Of a stretch of 64,000 bases of DNA, positions 44,114-56,114 are shown in pieces. The notes under the pieces are model-generated. The model was not told where the DNA came from. It did no database searches and saw only the letters and a list, made by a program, of their open reading frames with translations. Position 1 is the first letter of the stretch. The number at the start of each line of letters is the position of its first letter. The position numbers and the translations under genes are program-made. Location: NCBI GenBank assembly GCA_016169945.1, contig JADLSH010000325.1, positions 1 through 64,000 on the forward strand, in the 5' to 3' direction. Source of the stretch: Trachythela sp. YZ-2020 (Eukaryota > Cnidaria > Anthozoa > Malacalcyonacea > Clavulariidae).

Positions 44114-46387
44114 ACTTGTTCTTAGAACCGGTTTATTTATTAATAGCCCAAAAAGTCTCTAAAGCACAGAATGTATACATCTATGTATCTCCCCTTTAAT
44201 GAGTGGCTTGTATTTACATGCCACTCAAAAGAGGTGCTGGTAAAAGGTGGCAAAAACCACCTTACACAACAACAGTAAACTGCATCAACATAAATGAATA
44301 CAAGTTTTGAATAAGGACAAAGCAATTCTCACTGACAGGTGGCTCTGAAAGTGCCACCTGAGTGAGCTATTGGTCAAAGGTGCTGTGGGCGACCTTACAC
44401 AAAAGCTGTAAAACAGCACTGCCAAGTACAATATTCAAGACAATCTGTACTGTTATTTTAATTAGCCTTTTGCTAATCAATTTTTAGAAAATCATACATG
44501 TAAACAATTTTTGATCAAACAAATTAAGTTCATACTAATGCACTTGTTCTTAGAACCGGTTTATTTATTAATAGCCCAAAAAGTCTCTGAAGCACAGAAT
44601 GTACACGTCTATGTATCTCCCCTTTAATGAGTGGCTTGTATTTACATGCCACTCAAAAGAGGTGCTGGTAAAAGGTGGCAAAAACCACCTTACACAACAA
44701 CAGTAAACTGCATCAACATAAATGAATACAAGTTTTGAATAAGGACAAAGCAATTCTCACTGACAGGTGGCTCTGAAAGTGCCACCTGAGTGAGCTATTG
44801 GTCAAAGGTGCTGTGGGCGACCTTACACAAAAGCTGTAAAACAGCACTGCCAAGTACAATATTCAAGACAATCTGTACTGTTATTTTAATTGGTAGCCTT
44901 TTGCTAATCAATTTTTAGAAAATCATAAATGTAAACAATTTTTGATCAAACAAATTAAGTTCATACTAATGCACTTGTTCTTAGAACCGGTTTATTTATT
45001 AATAGCCCAAAAAGTCTCTAAAGCACAGAATGTACACGTCTATGTATCTCCCCTTTAATGAGTGGCTTGTATTTACATGCCACTCAAAAGAGGTGCTGGT
45101 AAAAGGTGGCAAAAACCACCTTACACAACAACAGTAAACTGCATCAACATAAATGAATACAAGTTTTGAATAAGGACAAAGCAATTCTCACTGACAGGTG
45201 GCTCTTAAAGTGCCACCTGAGTGAGCTATTGGTCAAAGGTGCTGTGGGCGACCTTACACAAAAGCTGTAAAACAGCACTGCCAAGTACAATATTCAAGAC
45301 AATCTGTACTGTTATTTTAATTGGTAGCCTTTTGCTAATCAATTTTTAGAAAATCATACATGTAAACAATTTTTGATCAAACAAATTAAGTTCATACTAA
45401 TGCACTTGTTCTTAGAACCGGTTTATTTATTAATAGCCCAAAAAGTCTCTAAAGCACAGAATGTACACGTCTATGTATCTCCCCTTTAATGAGTGGCTTG
45501 TATTTACATGCCACTCAAAAGAGGTGCTGGTAAAAGGTGGCAAAAACCACCTTACACAACAACAGTAAACTGCATCAACATAAATGAATACAAGTTTTGA
45601 ATAAGGACAAAGCAATTCTCACTGACAGGTGGCTCTGAAAGTGCCACCTGAGTGAGCTATTGGTCAAAGGTGCTGTGGGCGACCTTACACAAAAGCTGTA
45701 AAACAGCACTGCCAAGTACAATATTCAAGACAACCTGTACTGTTATTTTAATTAGTAGCCTTTTGCTAATCAATTTTTAGAAAATCATACATGTAAACAA
45801 TTTTTGATCAAACAAATTAAGTTCATACTAATGCACTTGTTCTTAGAACCGGTTTATTTATTAATAGCCCAAAAAGTCTCTAAAGCACAGAATGTACACG
45901 TCTATGTATCTCCCCTTTAATGAGTGGCTTGTATTTACATGCCACTCAAAAGAGGTGCTGGTAAAAGGTGGCAAAAACCACCTTACACAACAACAGTAAA
46001 CTGCATCAACATAAATGAATACAAGTTTTGAATAAGGACAAAGCAATTCTCACTGACAGGTGGCTCTGAAAGTGCCACCTGAGTGAGCTATTGGTCAAAG
46101 GTGCTGTGGGCGACCTTACACAAAAGCTGTAAAACAGCACTGCCAAGTACAATATTCAAGACAACCTGTACTGTTATTTTAATTAGTTAAGCCTTTTGCT
46201 AATCAATTTTTAGAAAATCATACATGTAAGCCAATTTTTGTTCCAAACAAATTAAGTTCATAGTAATGCCCTTGTTCTTAGAACCGGTTTATTTATTAAT
46301 AGCCCAAAAAGTCTCTAAAGCACAGAATGTATACATCTATGTATCTCCCCTTTAATGAGTGGCTTGTATTTACATGCCACTCAAAAG
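44114..46387 (+). repeat. 431-bp tandem repeat, five copies plus a partial
   Basis: Units start at acttgttcttagaaccgg near 44114, 44542, 44973, 45404, 45835 and 46270, spaced 428, 431, 431, 431 and 435 bp. The sixth ends at 46387 within catgccactcaaaag. Copies are nearly identical. Each contains short inverted pairs (caggtggc with gccacctg; ggtggcaaaaaccacc). A 61-codon frame on the - strand is carried along in each copy and I do not consider it a gene. Confidence 0.95.
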
Positions 46388-47770
46388 GGAATACTTCAAG
46401 AACATTGGGGTTGAAAGAGTTAATCCTGTTTATACAGTAGAATGCCTGCTTTAAGCACCATTCAATTGACCAAGCCTTCGCCTCCATTCCCGAGACATGG
46501 CCAAACATTTTGAATAAGACAAAAACACTTTATAAAATCCCCAGTCCCTATGTAAGCATAGTATATTGGTTAATTCCTCCTTCTAATCACAAGATATTAA
46601 TTATCACATTAGGAAAATATATAGGGAACGTTTAAATTATTTCAAATATTTACAATATTTACATTCACTACTCGCTGGGGACACTTCTCTGGACAAATGT
46701 GCTTCCATCCTCTTGCGTTAAAACACGCGACTCGATTTCAATCTATTAAAGAGCTGTACATGGGGAACATGGGCTTTTCTTTGCATTCAGTTGCAAATTA
46801 TAGTTGCTTCTGTGTGGAGACAAATCTATTTTACCAATTTTGAATTTAACATGCGGTATCTACAGTGCGCGTTGACCTTTGTCCCTGAATTCATCATGCA
46901 CTGATCAAATATCACTGACACAGAATTAATTTTGGCGATTATATATATAGTATAGTAAGAGTATAATTTTTTGAAACATCTTGTAAATGTCCACTCTAGT
47001 TGTCATTTAGAGACACAGATTTTGCAACATAATTAAATTGAAATTATTAACGGCGACTTAAAAGGTTTTAAATAAATCCAAAACAGCTGAGTCAAAGCCT
47101 AGCACAAGGCGGGCTATTTCCTGCTTATATTAATGAGCTTTGTCTAAGTATGAACGGATTTTTAGTAATCGATTTTTGAGATGTAAAATTGTCTCTTTTA
47201 ACTAATTTAGTTGTTAATACACAATTATTCTATGGTAAACGTTAGGGACATATTCATGCATGTAACAACGCTTACATACTGTCCAACGCGCGCGCACTCG
47301 TATTTATAGGCTATTTAATAGATTGCGCGTAAAGGGCAGGATTTATAAATAGGCATTTTACACACAAATATACCATAATTAAGCTACATATTCAGATAAA
47401 AGATTGTATATAGCTATATAAATCTTAAACATTATGTGTTGTAGTCTAAATGTATGCGTTTTGCGCAGTTCAATTTCGACTCTATACTATGGACATAAAA
47501 TATGCGCCAAATGTCTAGTTCGGAACATACCTTAAAAGTGTATCAGTAGTCACCAAAGCCAAGTTTAGTCAGTCATGATTAAATGTCTTCCATTACTGAC
47601 GTTGACCTCTTTATTTTAACTCCGAGAAAACCAGATAATTCGGCAGTTTTGCTCCAGACAAATCTGAAGAATCCCACCACACATGACAATTGATATGACA
47701 ACACAAAATAGGATGTAATTTGAATATGCCGCGTCGCAGTTCGGGTAGATTTCGCGATCGATGATTGGTT
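46388..47770. other. Family B interior, no gene recognised
   Basis: AT-rich sequence with no ORF that I can support. The antisense frames at 47579-47868 overlap each other and look like chance. Confidence 0.4.
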
Positions 47771-47771
47771 A

Positions 47772-48026
47772 ATGGCCATACGGCTTTTCTTCTTTGACAT
47801 GGCCTATTACGCAAGCAACAGCATGAAGAACAACAACGGAAACGTTTTGATAGACTATTCCAGTGCAAGACTTCGCAAGAAGTCTGAATGCATAAAGTAA
47901 CTTCTTGTTATCCATTTTATCAAGCAATACCATTTGCAAGATTTCATGCACTTCCTTGCACCCACACGGGATTTGGCTGCAAGGATTTCCTTGGCACCCA
48001 CCCGGGATTTGGCTGCAAGCCGGCAA
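47772..48026 (-). CDS. Weak 85-codon ORF in family B
   Basis: The frame starts MPACSQIPGGCQGNPC. Its first part is generated by a ~33-bp duplication (gggatttggctgcaag at 47969 and 48005). The later part, KEVHEILQMVLLDKMDNKKL onward, has a helix-like pattern with a hydrophobic stretch. No family recognised. It could be an exon of the element's gene or chance. Confidence 0.25.
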
Positions 48027-48400
48027 CAGACTGTTCGTTTTCTTGCGCTAAGTTGCGCTACAGTCGTAAATATTGCTCACATTAAACTGTAAATTTTACT
48101 TATATTTCTTACCTGTGTGTAACTTTAAAATATCTGAAATGTTTGTAAATCAAAATGTGTTTGTTGGCTGATCACAAAATAAATGTAGCGCGCTTACGCT
48201 AAGGTTTAGACATTGAATTTAATGCAAATAAACTGTTAACTGTTTCGCGCTATTTAATAGTATAATTCTGTTTTGCGCTACAGAGTACAGGGTAGTAGAT
48301 TACGGAAAGTCGACATTTTAAGGTTTAAAATATGTCCAGCGACTATATAAGCGGCGGCAGTCACGACATTTACTAACAAAATGTGTCAGTAGAGATTGGC

Positions 48401-48909
48401 TGAAACATTTTACTCGAAAATTGAGTAACCTTAAATTATTCCCTTACTCAGATTTGAGTAAATTCATCATTCACTCAAAACATGAGTAAAAATATGCTTT
48501 TACTCAAAATAATGAGTTCGTATAACTTACTCAAACTTTGAGTATATATATTCTGTAATTTACTCATGGTTTGAGTAAGTTTTACAATACTCAGGATTTG
48601 AGTAAATTCATAATTTACTCAAATATGAGTAAAAATGTGGTTTTACTCAAAATATTGAGTACGTGAAACTTACTCCATTCTTGAGTAAACAGAAATTTGT
48701 GGTTTACTCAACATCTGAGTAAATTGTACTCTTGCATTAGAGTATAAAATACTCAAAGAATTTTACTCAAAAATCGGAGTTTTTGTTACTCAAAATCAGG
48801 AGTAAAATTATTTTAGCGGGAAAGAAGAGTAAAATTTACTCAAAATATTGAGTAATCTGTGCAATTACTCAACAAATGAGTAACATTTACTCGTGCATTT
48901 TTTGCAGTG
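48401..48909 (-). repeat. Family B right subterminal array
   Basis: More than twenty ACTCAAA/TTTGAGT motifs, many paired as tactcaaaat/attgagta. It mirrors the left array and ends in gtgcattttttgcagtg. Confidence 0.75.
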
Positions 48910-49444
48910 TATACAGTCTTCAATAGAAAATATAACCACCTATCGAGTAAATAATCGTACACAAAATAGCAAATAACAATAAACATACCTTCGCAACAAA
49001 GTCCGTGTAATTTGTCCGGTTTTCGTGAATATATATAAAAGAAAATTTGGGTAAAACTCTCCTCTCCTTGAACTTTTGTAGCAAAATATTAAAAATATCG
49101 AATTTGGCGCATGATGTGAATATAGAATCAAATTACTATAACACGTGATACATCCCTAACGCGTTGATTGGTGCAGACACGAGTGTTTCCACTTGTTTAG
49201 TTAACAGAGGGAAGCATTCTTCTCAGCAGAAAAAATATCAATCCAATCCAAAAATGTAAATAAATCCTTTGACTTTGAGTGAGAAAAGTACGTTGGCGAT
49301 TCACGCCAGACCCGGCTTCGATTACCGCTCGCGGTTTAACAGTAAAGAATGTATAAAGCCAATGCATAATACAGCATTCCGCCATTCCCACTTTTGACTT
49401 GGCGACGTTACCGGAGCTAAATTTTATTTTATTTAATTGATTTA

Positions 49445-49448
<4 letters not shown>
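48910..49448. other. Family A interior right of family B, no gene seen
   Basis: Shared with copies II (55351-55888) and III (61602-62136). Copy III has a 9-base insertion near 61974. Two 60-70 codon antisense frames persist in all copies but show no recognisable motif. Confidence 0.4.

Positions 49449-49478
<30 letters not shown>
49449..49478 (+). repeat. (AAT)n microsatellite
   Basis: About ten AAT units. The matching tracts in copies II (55323-55350) and III (62137-62170) differ in length, as expected for a microsatellite. Confidence 0.9.
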
Positions 49479-49481
<3 letters not shown>

Positions 49482-49498
49482 CGTCAGCTAATTAATAG

Positions 49499-50096
49499 AG
49501 AATAATAAATGGGTGCGCGGAAATACCAGATTTATTTCGAGTGTTGAACATGATATCTCACGAGTGAGCGCAGCGAACGAGTGAGATATCATGTTCAACA
49601 CGAGAAATAAATCTGGTATTTCCAAGCATCCATGTATTTTTCTGTTTATTATATAAAGGACAGTCTTTTCAAACAAAATAAAATAGCCATTTTCATAAAC
49701 TTCAAAAGCGATAATTTTCACACGTGAGACTATCATAAATAATCTCACGTGTGAGATTATCAGTTTTATCAGTGCTCGAAATGTCTTTCTAAAATTCATT
49801 AATTATTCATAAGCAAAATACAAAGGAAACTCATGACCCGTAGCGGATCTATATATTTGATATATAGACTTGCTCAAATTTTCTCCTTCAATTTTTACAG
49901 CGAAGATAACATCAATCTTCAAAATTCCAACGCCAGTGAGCGTATACAAAACGAGTCATTTTAGAAGTCATATACAAACCTTGCAGTTCGGCCTTTATCT
50001 GATCTAAAACACTCGGCTGCGCCTCGATGTTTTAAATCAGATAAAGACCTCTCGCGCGGTTTGTATATATTACATAAAGCACTATACTTTATATAA
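49499..50096 (+). mobile_element. Foldback insertion in family A copy I
   Basis: About 0.6 kb absent from copy III, where gtcagctaattaaatagcagg is uninterrupted (62175-62195). The apparent target duplication is TAAATAG (TAATAG at the left in this copy). Inside are three hairpins: 49519-49623 (ggaaatacc...ggtatttcc, stem about 43 bp), 49719-49755 around cacgtgag, and 49991-50051 (ggcctttatctgat...atcagataaagacc). A nested inverted pair, tttattatataaag (49645) and ctttatataataaa (50087), may mark a second element inside. No coding content. Confidence 0.6.
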
Positions 50097-50184
50097 TAAA
50101 TAGCAGGAACTTCTTGCTTCTTAATTTTGTATCACTAGCAAATATCTTAACTAGTCCCTACGCCCAGTGAAAGAATCTCATAAT

Positions 50185-50477
50185 GTTGGAGTTAAATAAC
50201 TTTGGCCGCGGTAAAATTCAGGAGTTAAAACGACTCCTAGAGTAATATTAAGGAGTAAAAATTACTCCATTATTTCTACTCCTTTGCTGGAGTAAGTTTT
50301 ACTCCTTCAGTGGAGTTAAAATGACTCCCAGTGGAGTAAATTCTGGAATGCGTACCGAAATGGAGTAGTTTTAACTCCATTTTTGGAGTAGATTTTACTC
50401 CAAAATTTTTACTCTCCCACATGGAGTAATTTTAACTCCTATGGCGGAGTTAAAATAACTCCTTGAAATTAACAGTG
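50185..50477 (-). repeat. Family A right subterminal array
   Basis: Dense ACTCC/GGAGT motifs in an arrangement different from the left end, ending ctccttgaaattaacagtg. Repeated at 52422-52714, 54332-54624 (inverted) and 62273-62565. Confidence 0.8.
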
Positions 50478-51750
50478 TGGTCATCTAGTTATATGGGTTT
50501 ATTAATGGTTATGTGGTTATATGGTTTAATGTTTATGTGATTATATGGCTATCCGGTTATGTTGTTATATGGTTATGTGGTTAGGTGGTTATATGGTTAT
50601 GTGGTTATATGTCTATGAGATTATATTTTTTATGCCTATTTGGGTATATGATTATATGGTTATGCGGTTATATACTTATTATGTTTATGTGGTTACATGG
50701 TTATATGGTTATATGGTTAGGTGGTTATATGGTCATCAGTTTATGTGATTTGTGGTTATATTGTTATGTAATTATATGGTTATGTGGAGATATTATTATA
50801 TGGTTATGTGGTTATATTTTTATGTTGTTATATGGTTTAATGGTTATATGGTTTACTGGTTTTGTTGTTATATGGTTGTGTTGTCTTTTGGTTTATGGTT
50901 ATACGGTTATATGGTTTAATGATTATGTGGTTATATGGTTATATGGTTATTTGGTTTAATGGTTATGTGGTTATATGGTTTTATGGTTATATGGTTATGT
51001 GGTTTAATGGTTGTGTGGTTATATGTTTATGTAGTTATATGGTTTAGTGGTTGTGTGGTTATATGGTTTTATGGTTATGTGGGTATATGGTTATGCGGTT
51101 ATATGGTTATATGGTTATATGGTTATATGGTTATGTGGTTATATGGTTATATGGTTATATGGTTATATGGTTATATGGTTATATGGTTATATGGTTATGT
51201 GGTTAGGGGTTATGTGGTTATGTGGTTAAATGGTTATATTGTTATGTGCTGATGTGGATATATTGTTTAATGGTTATGTGGATTATGGTTTAATGTATGT
51301 GGTTATATTGTTAGGTGGTTATATGTTTGTATGGTTATATGGTTATATGGTTATATGGTTATATGGTTATATGGTTACGTGGTTATGTGGTTATGTGGTT
51401 ATGTTGTTATGTGGTTATGTTTTTATATGGTAATATCTTTAATAGTTATGTGGTGATATGATTATGTCGTTGTATCTTTATGTGATTATGTGGTTATATG
51501 GTTATGTGGTTATATGTTTATGTGGTTATATGTGTATCTGCTGATGTGGTTATATGGTTATGTGGTTATATGGTTACGTGGTTATATGGTTATATGGTTA
51601 TATGGTTATGTGGTTATATGGTTATATGGTTATTTGGTTATATGGTTATATGGTTATGTGATTATATGGTTATATGGTTATATGGTTATATGGTTATATG
51701 GTTATATGTTTATATGGTTATATGGTTATATGGTTATATGGTTATATGGG
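50478..51750 (+). repeat. 8-bp satellite in reversed orientation
   Basis: Here the + strand carries GGTTATAT. It is the mirror of the satellite left of copy II: matching positions sum to about 104809, and landmarks such as gtcatctagttatatggg and ctatccgg have their inverse at 54245-54331. It therefore came from an inverted duplication of copy II's flank. It ends at 51746-51750 in ATGGG, which is also the sequence where the next family A fragment begins. Confidence 0.9.
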
Positions 51751-52714
51751 TGCGCGGAAATACCAGATTTATTTCGAGTGTTGAACATGATATCTCACGA
51801 GTGAGCGCAGCGAACGAGTGAGATATCACGTTCAACACGAGAAATAAATCTGGTATTTCCAAGCATCCATGTATTTTTCTGTTTATTATATAAAGGACAG
51901 TCTTTTCAAACAAAATAAAATAGCCATTTTCATAAACTTCAAAAGCGATAATTTTCACACGTGAGACTATCATAAATAATCTCACGTGTGAGATTATCAG
52001 TTTTATCAGTGCTCGAAATGTCTTTCTAAAATTCATTAATTATTCATAAGCAAAATACAAAGGAAACTCATGACCCGTAGCGGATCTATATATTTGATAT
52101 ATAGACTTGCTCAAATTTTCTCCTTCAATTTTTACAGCGAAGATAACATCAATCTTCAAAATTCCAACGCCAGTGAGCGTATACAAAACGAGTCATTTTA
52201 GAAGTCATATACAAACCTTGCAGTTCGGCCTTTATCTGATCTAAATCACTCGGCTGCGCCTCGATGTTTTAAATCAGATAAAGACCTCTCGCGCGGTTTG
52301 TATATATTACATAAAGCACTATACTTTATATAATAAATAGCAGGAACTTCTTGCTTCTTAATTTTGTATCACTAGCAAATATCTTAACTAGTCCCTACGC
52401 CCAGTGAAAGAATCTCATAATGTTGGAGTTAAATAACTTTGGCCGCGGTAAAATTCAGGAGTTAAAACGACTCCTAGAGTAATATTAAGGAGTAAAAATT
52501 ACTCCATTATTTCTACTCCTTTGCTGGAGTAAGTTTTACTCCTTCAGTGGAGTTAAAATGACTCCCAGTGGAGTAAATTCTGGAATGCGTACCGAAATGG
52601 AGTAGTTTTAACTCCATTTTTGGAGTAGATTTTACTCCAAAATTTTTACTCTCCCACATGGAGTAATTTTAACTCCTATGGCGGAGTTAAAATAACTCCT
52701 TGAAATTAACAGTG
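51751..52714 (+). mobile_element. Family A right-end fragment
   Basis: 964 bp colinear with 49514-50477 and almost identical (for example catgttcaac versus cacgttcaac, ctaaaacac versus ctaaatcac). It starts inside the foldback hairpin and ends at CAGTG. Its right flank is TG followed by cacctaaccacat, which continues the satellite interrupted at 39041. Confidence 0.9.
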
Positions 52715-54331
52715 TGCACCTAACCACATAACCATATAACCATATAACCATATAACCATATAACCATATAACCATATAACCATATAACCATATAACCATA
52801 TAACCATATAACCATATAACCATATAACCATATAACCATATAACCATATAACTACATAAGCACATAACCATATAACCATATAACCATATAACCATATAAC
52901 CATATAACCATATAACCATATAATCATATAACCATATAGCCATATAACCATATAACCACCTGACAATATAACCTCATACATTAAACCATAAACCACATAA
53001 ACATTAAACAATATATCCACATCAGCACATAACAATAAAACCATTTAACCACATAACCACCTAACCATATAACCATATAACCATATAACCATATAACCAT
53101 ATAACCATATAACCATATAACCATATAACCATATAACCATATAATCACATAACCATATAACCATATAACCAAATAACCATATAACCATATAACCACATAA
53201 CCATATAACCATATAACCATATAACCACGTAACCATATAACCACATAACCATATAACCACATCAGCAGATAAACATATAACCACATAAACATATAACCAC
53301 ATAACCACATAACCATATAACCACATAATCACATAAAGATACAACGACATAATCATATCACCACATAACTATTAACGATATTACCATATAAAAACATAAC
53401 CACATAACAACATAACCACATAACCACATAACCACGTAACCATATAACCATATAACCATATAACCATATAACCATATAACCATACAAACATATAACCACC
53501 TAACAATATAACCACATACATTAAATCATAATCCACATAACCATTAAACAATATATCCACATCAGCACATAACAATATAACCATTTAACCACATAACCAC
53601 ATAACCCCCTAACCACATAACCATATAACCATATAGCCATATAACCATATAACCATATAACCATATAACCATATAACCATATAACCATATAACCATATAA
53701 CCATATAACCATATAACCGCATAACCATATACCCACATAACCATAAAACCATATAACCACACAACCACTAAACCATATAACTACATAAACATATAACCAT
53801 ATAACCATATAACCATATAACCATATAACCATATAACCACATAACCATTAAACCAAATAACCATAGAACCATATAACCACATAATCATTAAACCATATAA
53901 CCGTATAACCATAAACCAAAAGACAACACAACCATATAACCACAAAACCAGTAAACCATATAACCATTAAACCATATAACAACATAAAAATATAACCACA
54001 TAACCATATAATAATATCTCCACATAACCATATAATTACATAACAATATAACCACAAAACCACATAAACTGATGACCATATAACCACCTAACCATATAAC
54101 CATATAACCATGTAACCACATAACCATAATAAGTATATAACCGCATAACCATATAATCATATACCCAAATAGCCATAAAAAAATATAATCTCATAGCCAT
54201 ATAACCACATAACCATATAACCACCTAACCACATAACCATATAACAACATAACCGGATAGCCATATAATCACATAAACATTAAACCATATAACCACATAA
54301 CCATTAATAAACCCATATAACTAGATGACCA
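52715..54331 (-). repeat. 8-bp satellite between the right-end fragment and copy II
   Basis: Original orientation. The first ~340 bp continue the unit broken at 39041 and match 30880-31150, including the rare aacctcatacatt variant at 52969. The part from about 53059 to 54331 is mirrored at 50478-51750. Toward 53850-54331 units are more diverged. Confidence 0.95.
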
Positions 54332-54709
54332 CACTGTTAATTTCAAGGAGTTATTTTAACTCCGCCATAGGAGTTAAAATTACTCCATGTGGAGAGTAAA
54401 AATTTTGGAGTAAAATCTACTCCAAAAATGGAGTTAAAACTACTCCATTTCGGTACGCATTCCAGAATTTACTCCACTGGGAGTCATTTTAACTCCACTG
54501 AAGGAGTAAAACTTACTCCAGCAAAGGAGTAGAAATAATGGAGTAATTTTTACTCCTTAATATTACTCTAGGAGTCGTTTTAACTCCTGAATTTTACCGG
54601 CCAAAGTTATTTAACTCCAACATTATGAGATTCTTTCACTGGGCGTAGGGACTAGTTAAGATATTTGCTAGTGATACAAAATTAAGAAGCAAGAAGTTCC
54701 TGCTATTTA

Positions 54710-55301
54710 TTATATAAAGTATAGTGCTTTATGTAATATATACAAACCGCGAGAGGTCTTTATCTGATTTAAAACATCGAGGCGCAGCCGAGTGTTTTAG
54801 ATCAGATAAAGGCCGAACTGCAAGGTTTGTATATGACTTCTAAAATGACTCGTTTTGTATACGCTCACTGGCGTTGGAATTTTGAAGATTGATGTTATCT
54901 TCGCTGTAAAAATTGAAGGAGAAAATTTGAGCAAGTCTATATATCAAATATATAGATCCGCTACGGGTCATGAGTTTCCTTTGTATTTTGCTTATGAATA
55001 ATTAATGAATTTTAGAAAGACATTTCGAGCACTGATAAAACTGATAATCTCACACGTGAGATTATTTATGATAGTCTCACGTGAAAATTATCGCTTTTGA
55101 AGTTTATGAAAATGGCTATTTTATTTTGTTTGAAAAGACTGTCCTTTATATAATAAACAGAAAAATACATGGATGCTTGAAATACCAGATTTATTTCTCG
55201 TGTTGAACATGATATCTCACTCGTTCGCTGCGCTCACTCGTGAGATATCATGTTCAACACTCGAAATAAATCTGGTATTTCCGCGCACCATTTATTATTC
55301 T
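54710..55301 (-). mobile_element. Foldback insertion in family A copy II
   Basis: 592 bp flanked by CTATTTA on both sides (54703-54709 and 55302-55308), the inverse of TAAATAG. It carries the same hairpins as in copy I (main hairpin about 55179-55283). Presence in I and II but not III fits I being derived from II or from a shared parent. Confidence 0.65.
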
Positions 55302-55319
55302 CTATTTAATTAGCTGACG

Positions 55320-55353
<34 letters not shown>

Positions 55354-55892
55354 TAAATCAATTAAATAAAATAAAATTTAGCTCCGGTAACGTCGCCAAG
55401 TCAAAAGTGGGAATGGCGGAATGCTGTATTATGCATTGGCTTTATACATTCTTTACTGTTAAACCGCGAGCGGTAATCGAAGCCGGGTCTGTCGTGAATC
55501 GCCAACGTACTTTTCTCACTCAAAGTCAAAGGATTTATTTACATTTTTGGATTGGATTGATATTTTTTCTGCTGAGAAGAATGCTTCCCTCTGTTAACTA
55601 AACAAGTGGAAACACTCGTGTCTGCACCAATCAACGCGTTAGGGATGTATCACGTGTTATAGTAATTTGATTCTATATTCACATCATGCGCCAAATTCGA
55701 TATTTTTAATATTTTGCTACAAAAGTTCAAGGAGAGGAGAGTTTTACCCAAATTTTCTTTTATATATATTCACGAAAACCGGACAAATTACACGGACTTT
55801 GTTGCGAAGGTATGTTTATTGTTATTTGCTATTTTGTGTACGATTATTTACTCGATAGGTGGTTATATTTTCTATTGAAGACTGTATACAAA

Positions 55893-56114
55893 TCACTTCG
55901 ACGCACTGAGGTCAAAATGAAATCGTCTTGAGTTGTATACAGTAAATTTTCGAGTAATTTCTTCTAGCAGAAGTATATAACTTAGTTTATTGTTTCCCAA
56001 ATTTTGATTTAGGCAATTGACGGTCTGATTGAGGAGTGCTGCCGCTGCTGTGTAAAGACAAACGCGGTTAAAGTGCCTGAAGGTAAGACGAATATTCCCA
56101 TGTTTTGTTGCCAT
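55893..56114 (-). CDS. Conserved 73-codon ORF of family A, copy II
   Basis: Same frame and same predicted residues as 41580-41801. No recognised function. Here it is uninterrupted downstream, providing the empty site for family B (ctgtatacaaatcac at 55881). Confidence 0.3.
   Translation of the reverse strand: MATKHGNIRLTFRHFNRVCLYTAAAALLNQTVNCLNQNLGNNKLSYILLLEEITRKFTVYNSRRFHFDLSASK

Larger units (their letters stand above)
41808..48909. mobile_element. Family B DNA transposon, 7.1 kb, nested in copy I
   Basis: It begins CACTGCAAAAAAT and ends with the inverse. The host sequence reads tttgTA before and TAtacagtc after, while copies II and III read tttgtatacagtc uninterrupted, so the target duplication is TA. 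CACTG ends, a 2-bp duplication and subterminal ACTCAAA/TTTGAGT arrays place it in the same broad group as family A (CACTA/Mirage-like). It carries a spliced coding fragment on the - strand (43637-44110), a 431-bp tandem repeat and a MITE. No complete transposase is readable. Confidence 0.85.
39042..50477 (+). mobile_element. Family A DNA transposon, copy I (with nested insertions)
   Basis: It starts CACTGTTAATTTCAAGGAGT and ends with the exact inverse; the terminal inverted repeat is about 32 bp and runs into ACTCC/GGAGT arrays. Without the nested family B element (7.1 kb) it is about 4.33 kb, matching copy II. CACTG ends, a 2-bp target duplication (shown by copies II and III) and subterminal motif clusters point to the CACTA-Mirage-Chapaev group. 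No transposase is present, so it is non-autonomous. The flanks of copy I do not match (…cca at left, tggtc… at right). The right flank is the mirror of copy II's flank, so copy I was rearranged after insertion. Confidence 0.8.

Noticed and set aside
44140..44325. 61-codon minus-strand ORF repeated five times
   Set aside because: Its repetition is explained by the 431-bp tandem repeat; no motif or coding bias is seen.
49197..49391. 64-codon minus frame conserved in copies I, II and III
   Set aside because: No motif is seen, copy III has a 9-bp insertion, and the copies are too similar for conservation to mean selection.
49488..49799. 103-codon frame in the foldback insertion (also at 51734)
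   Set aside because: It reads through hairpin arms and runs into different flanks in the two copies.
50545..51252. Plus-strand open frames of the same octapeptide type
   Set aside because: They are the inverted satellite block and have the same cause.
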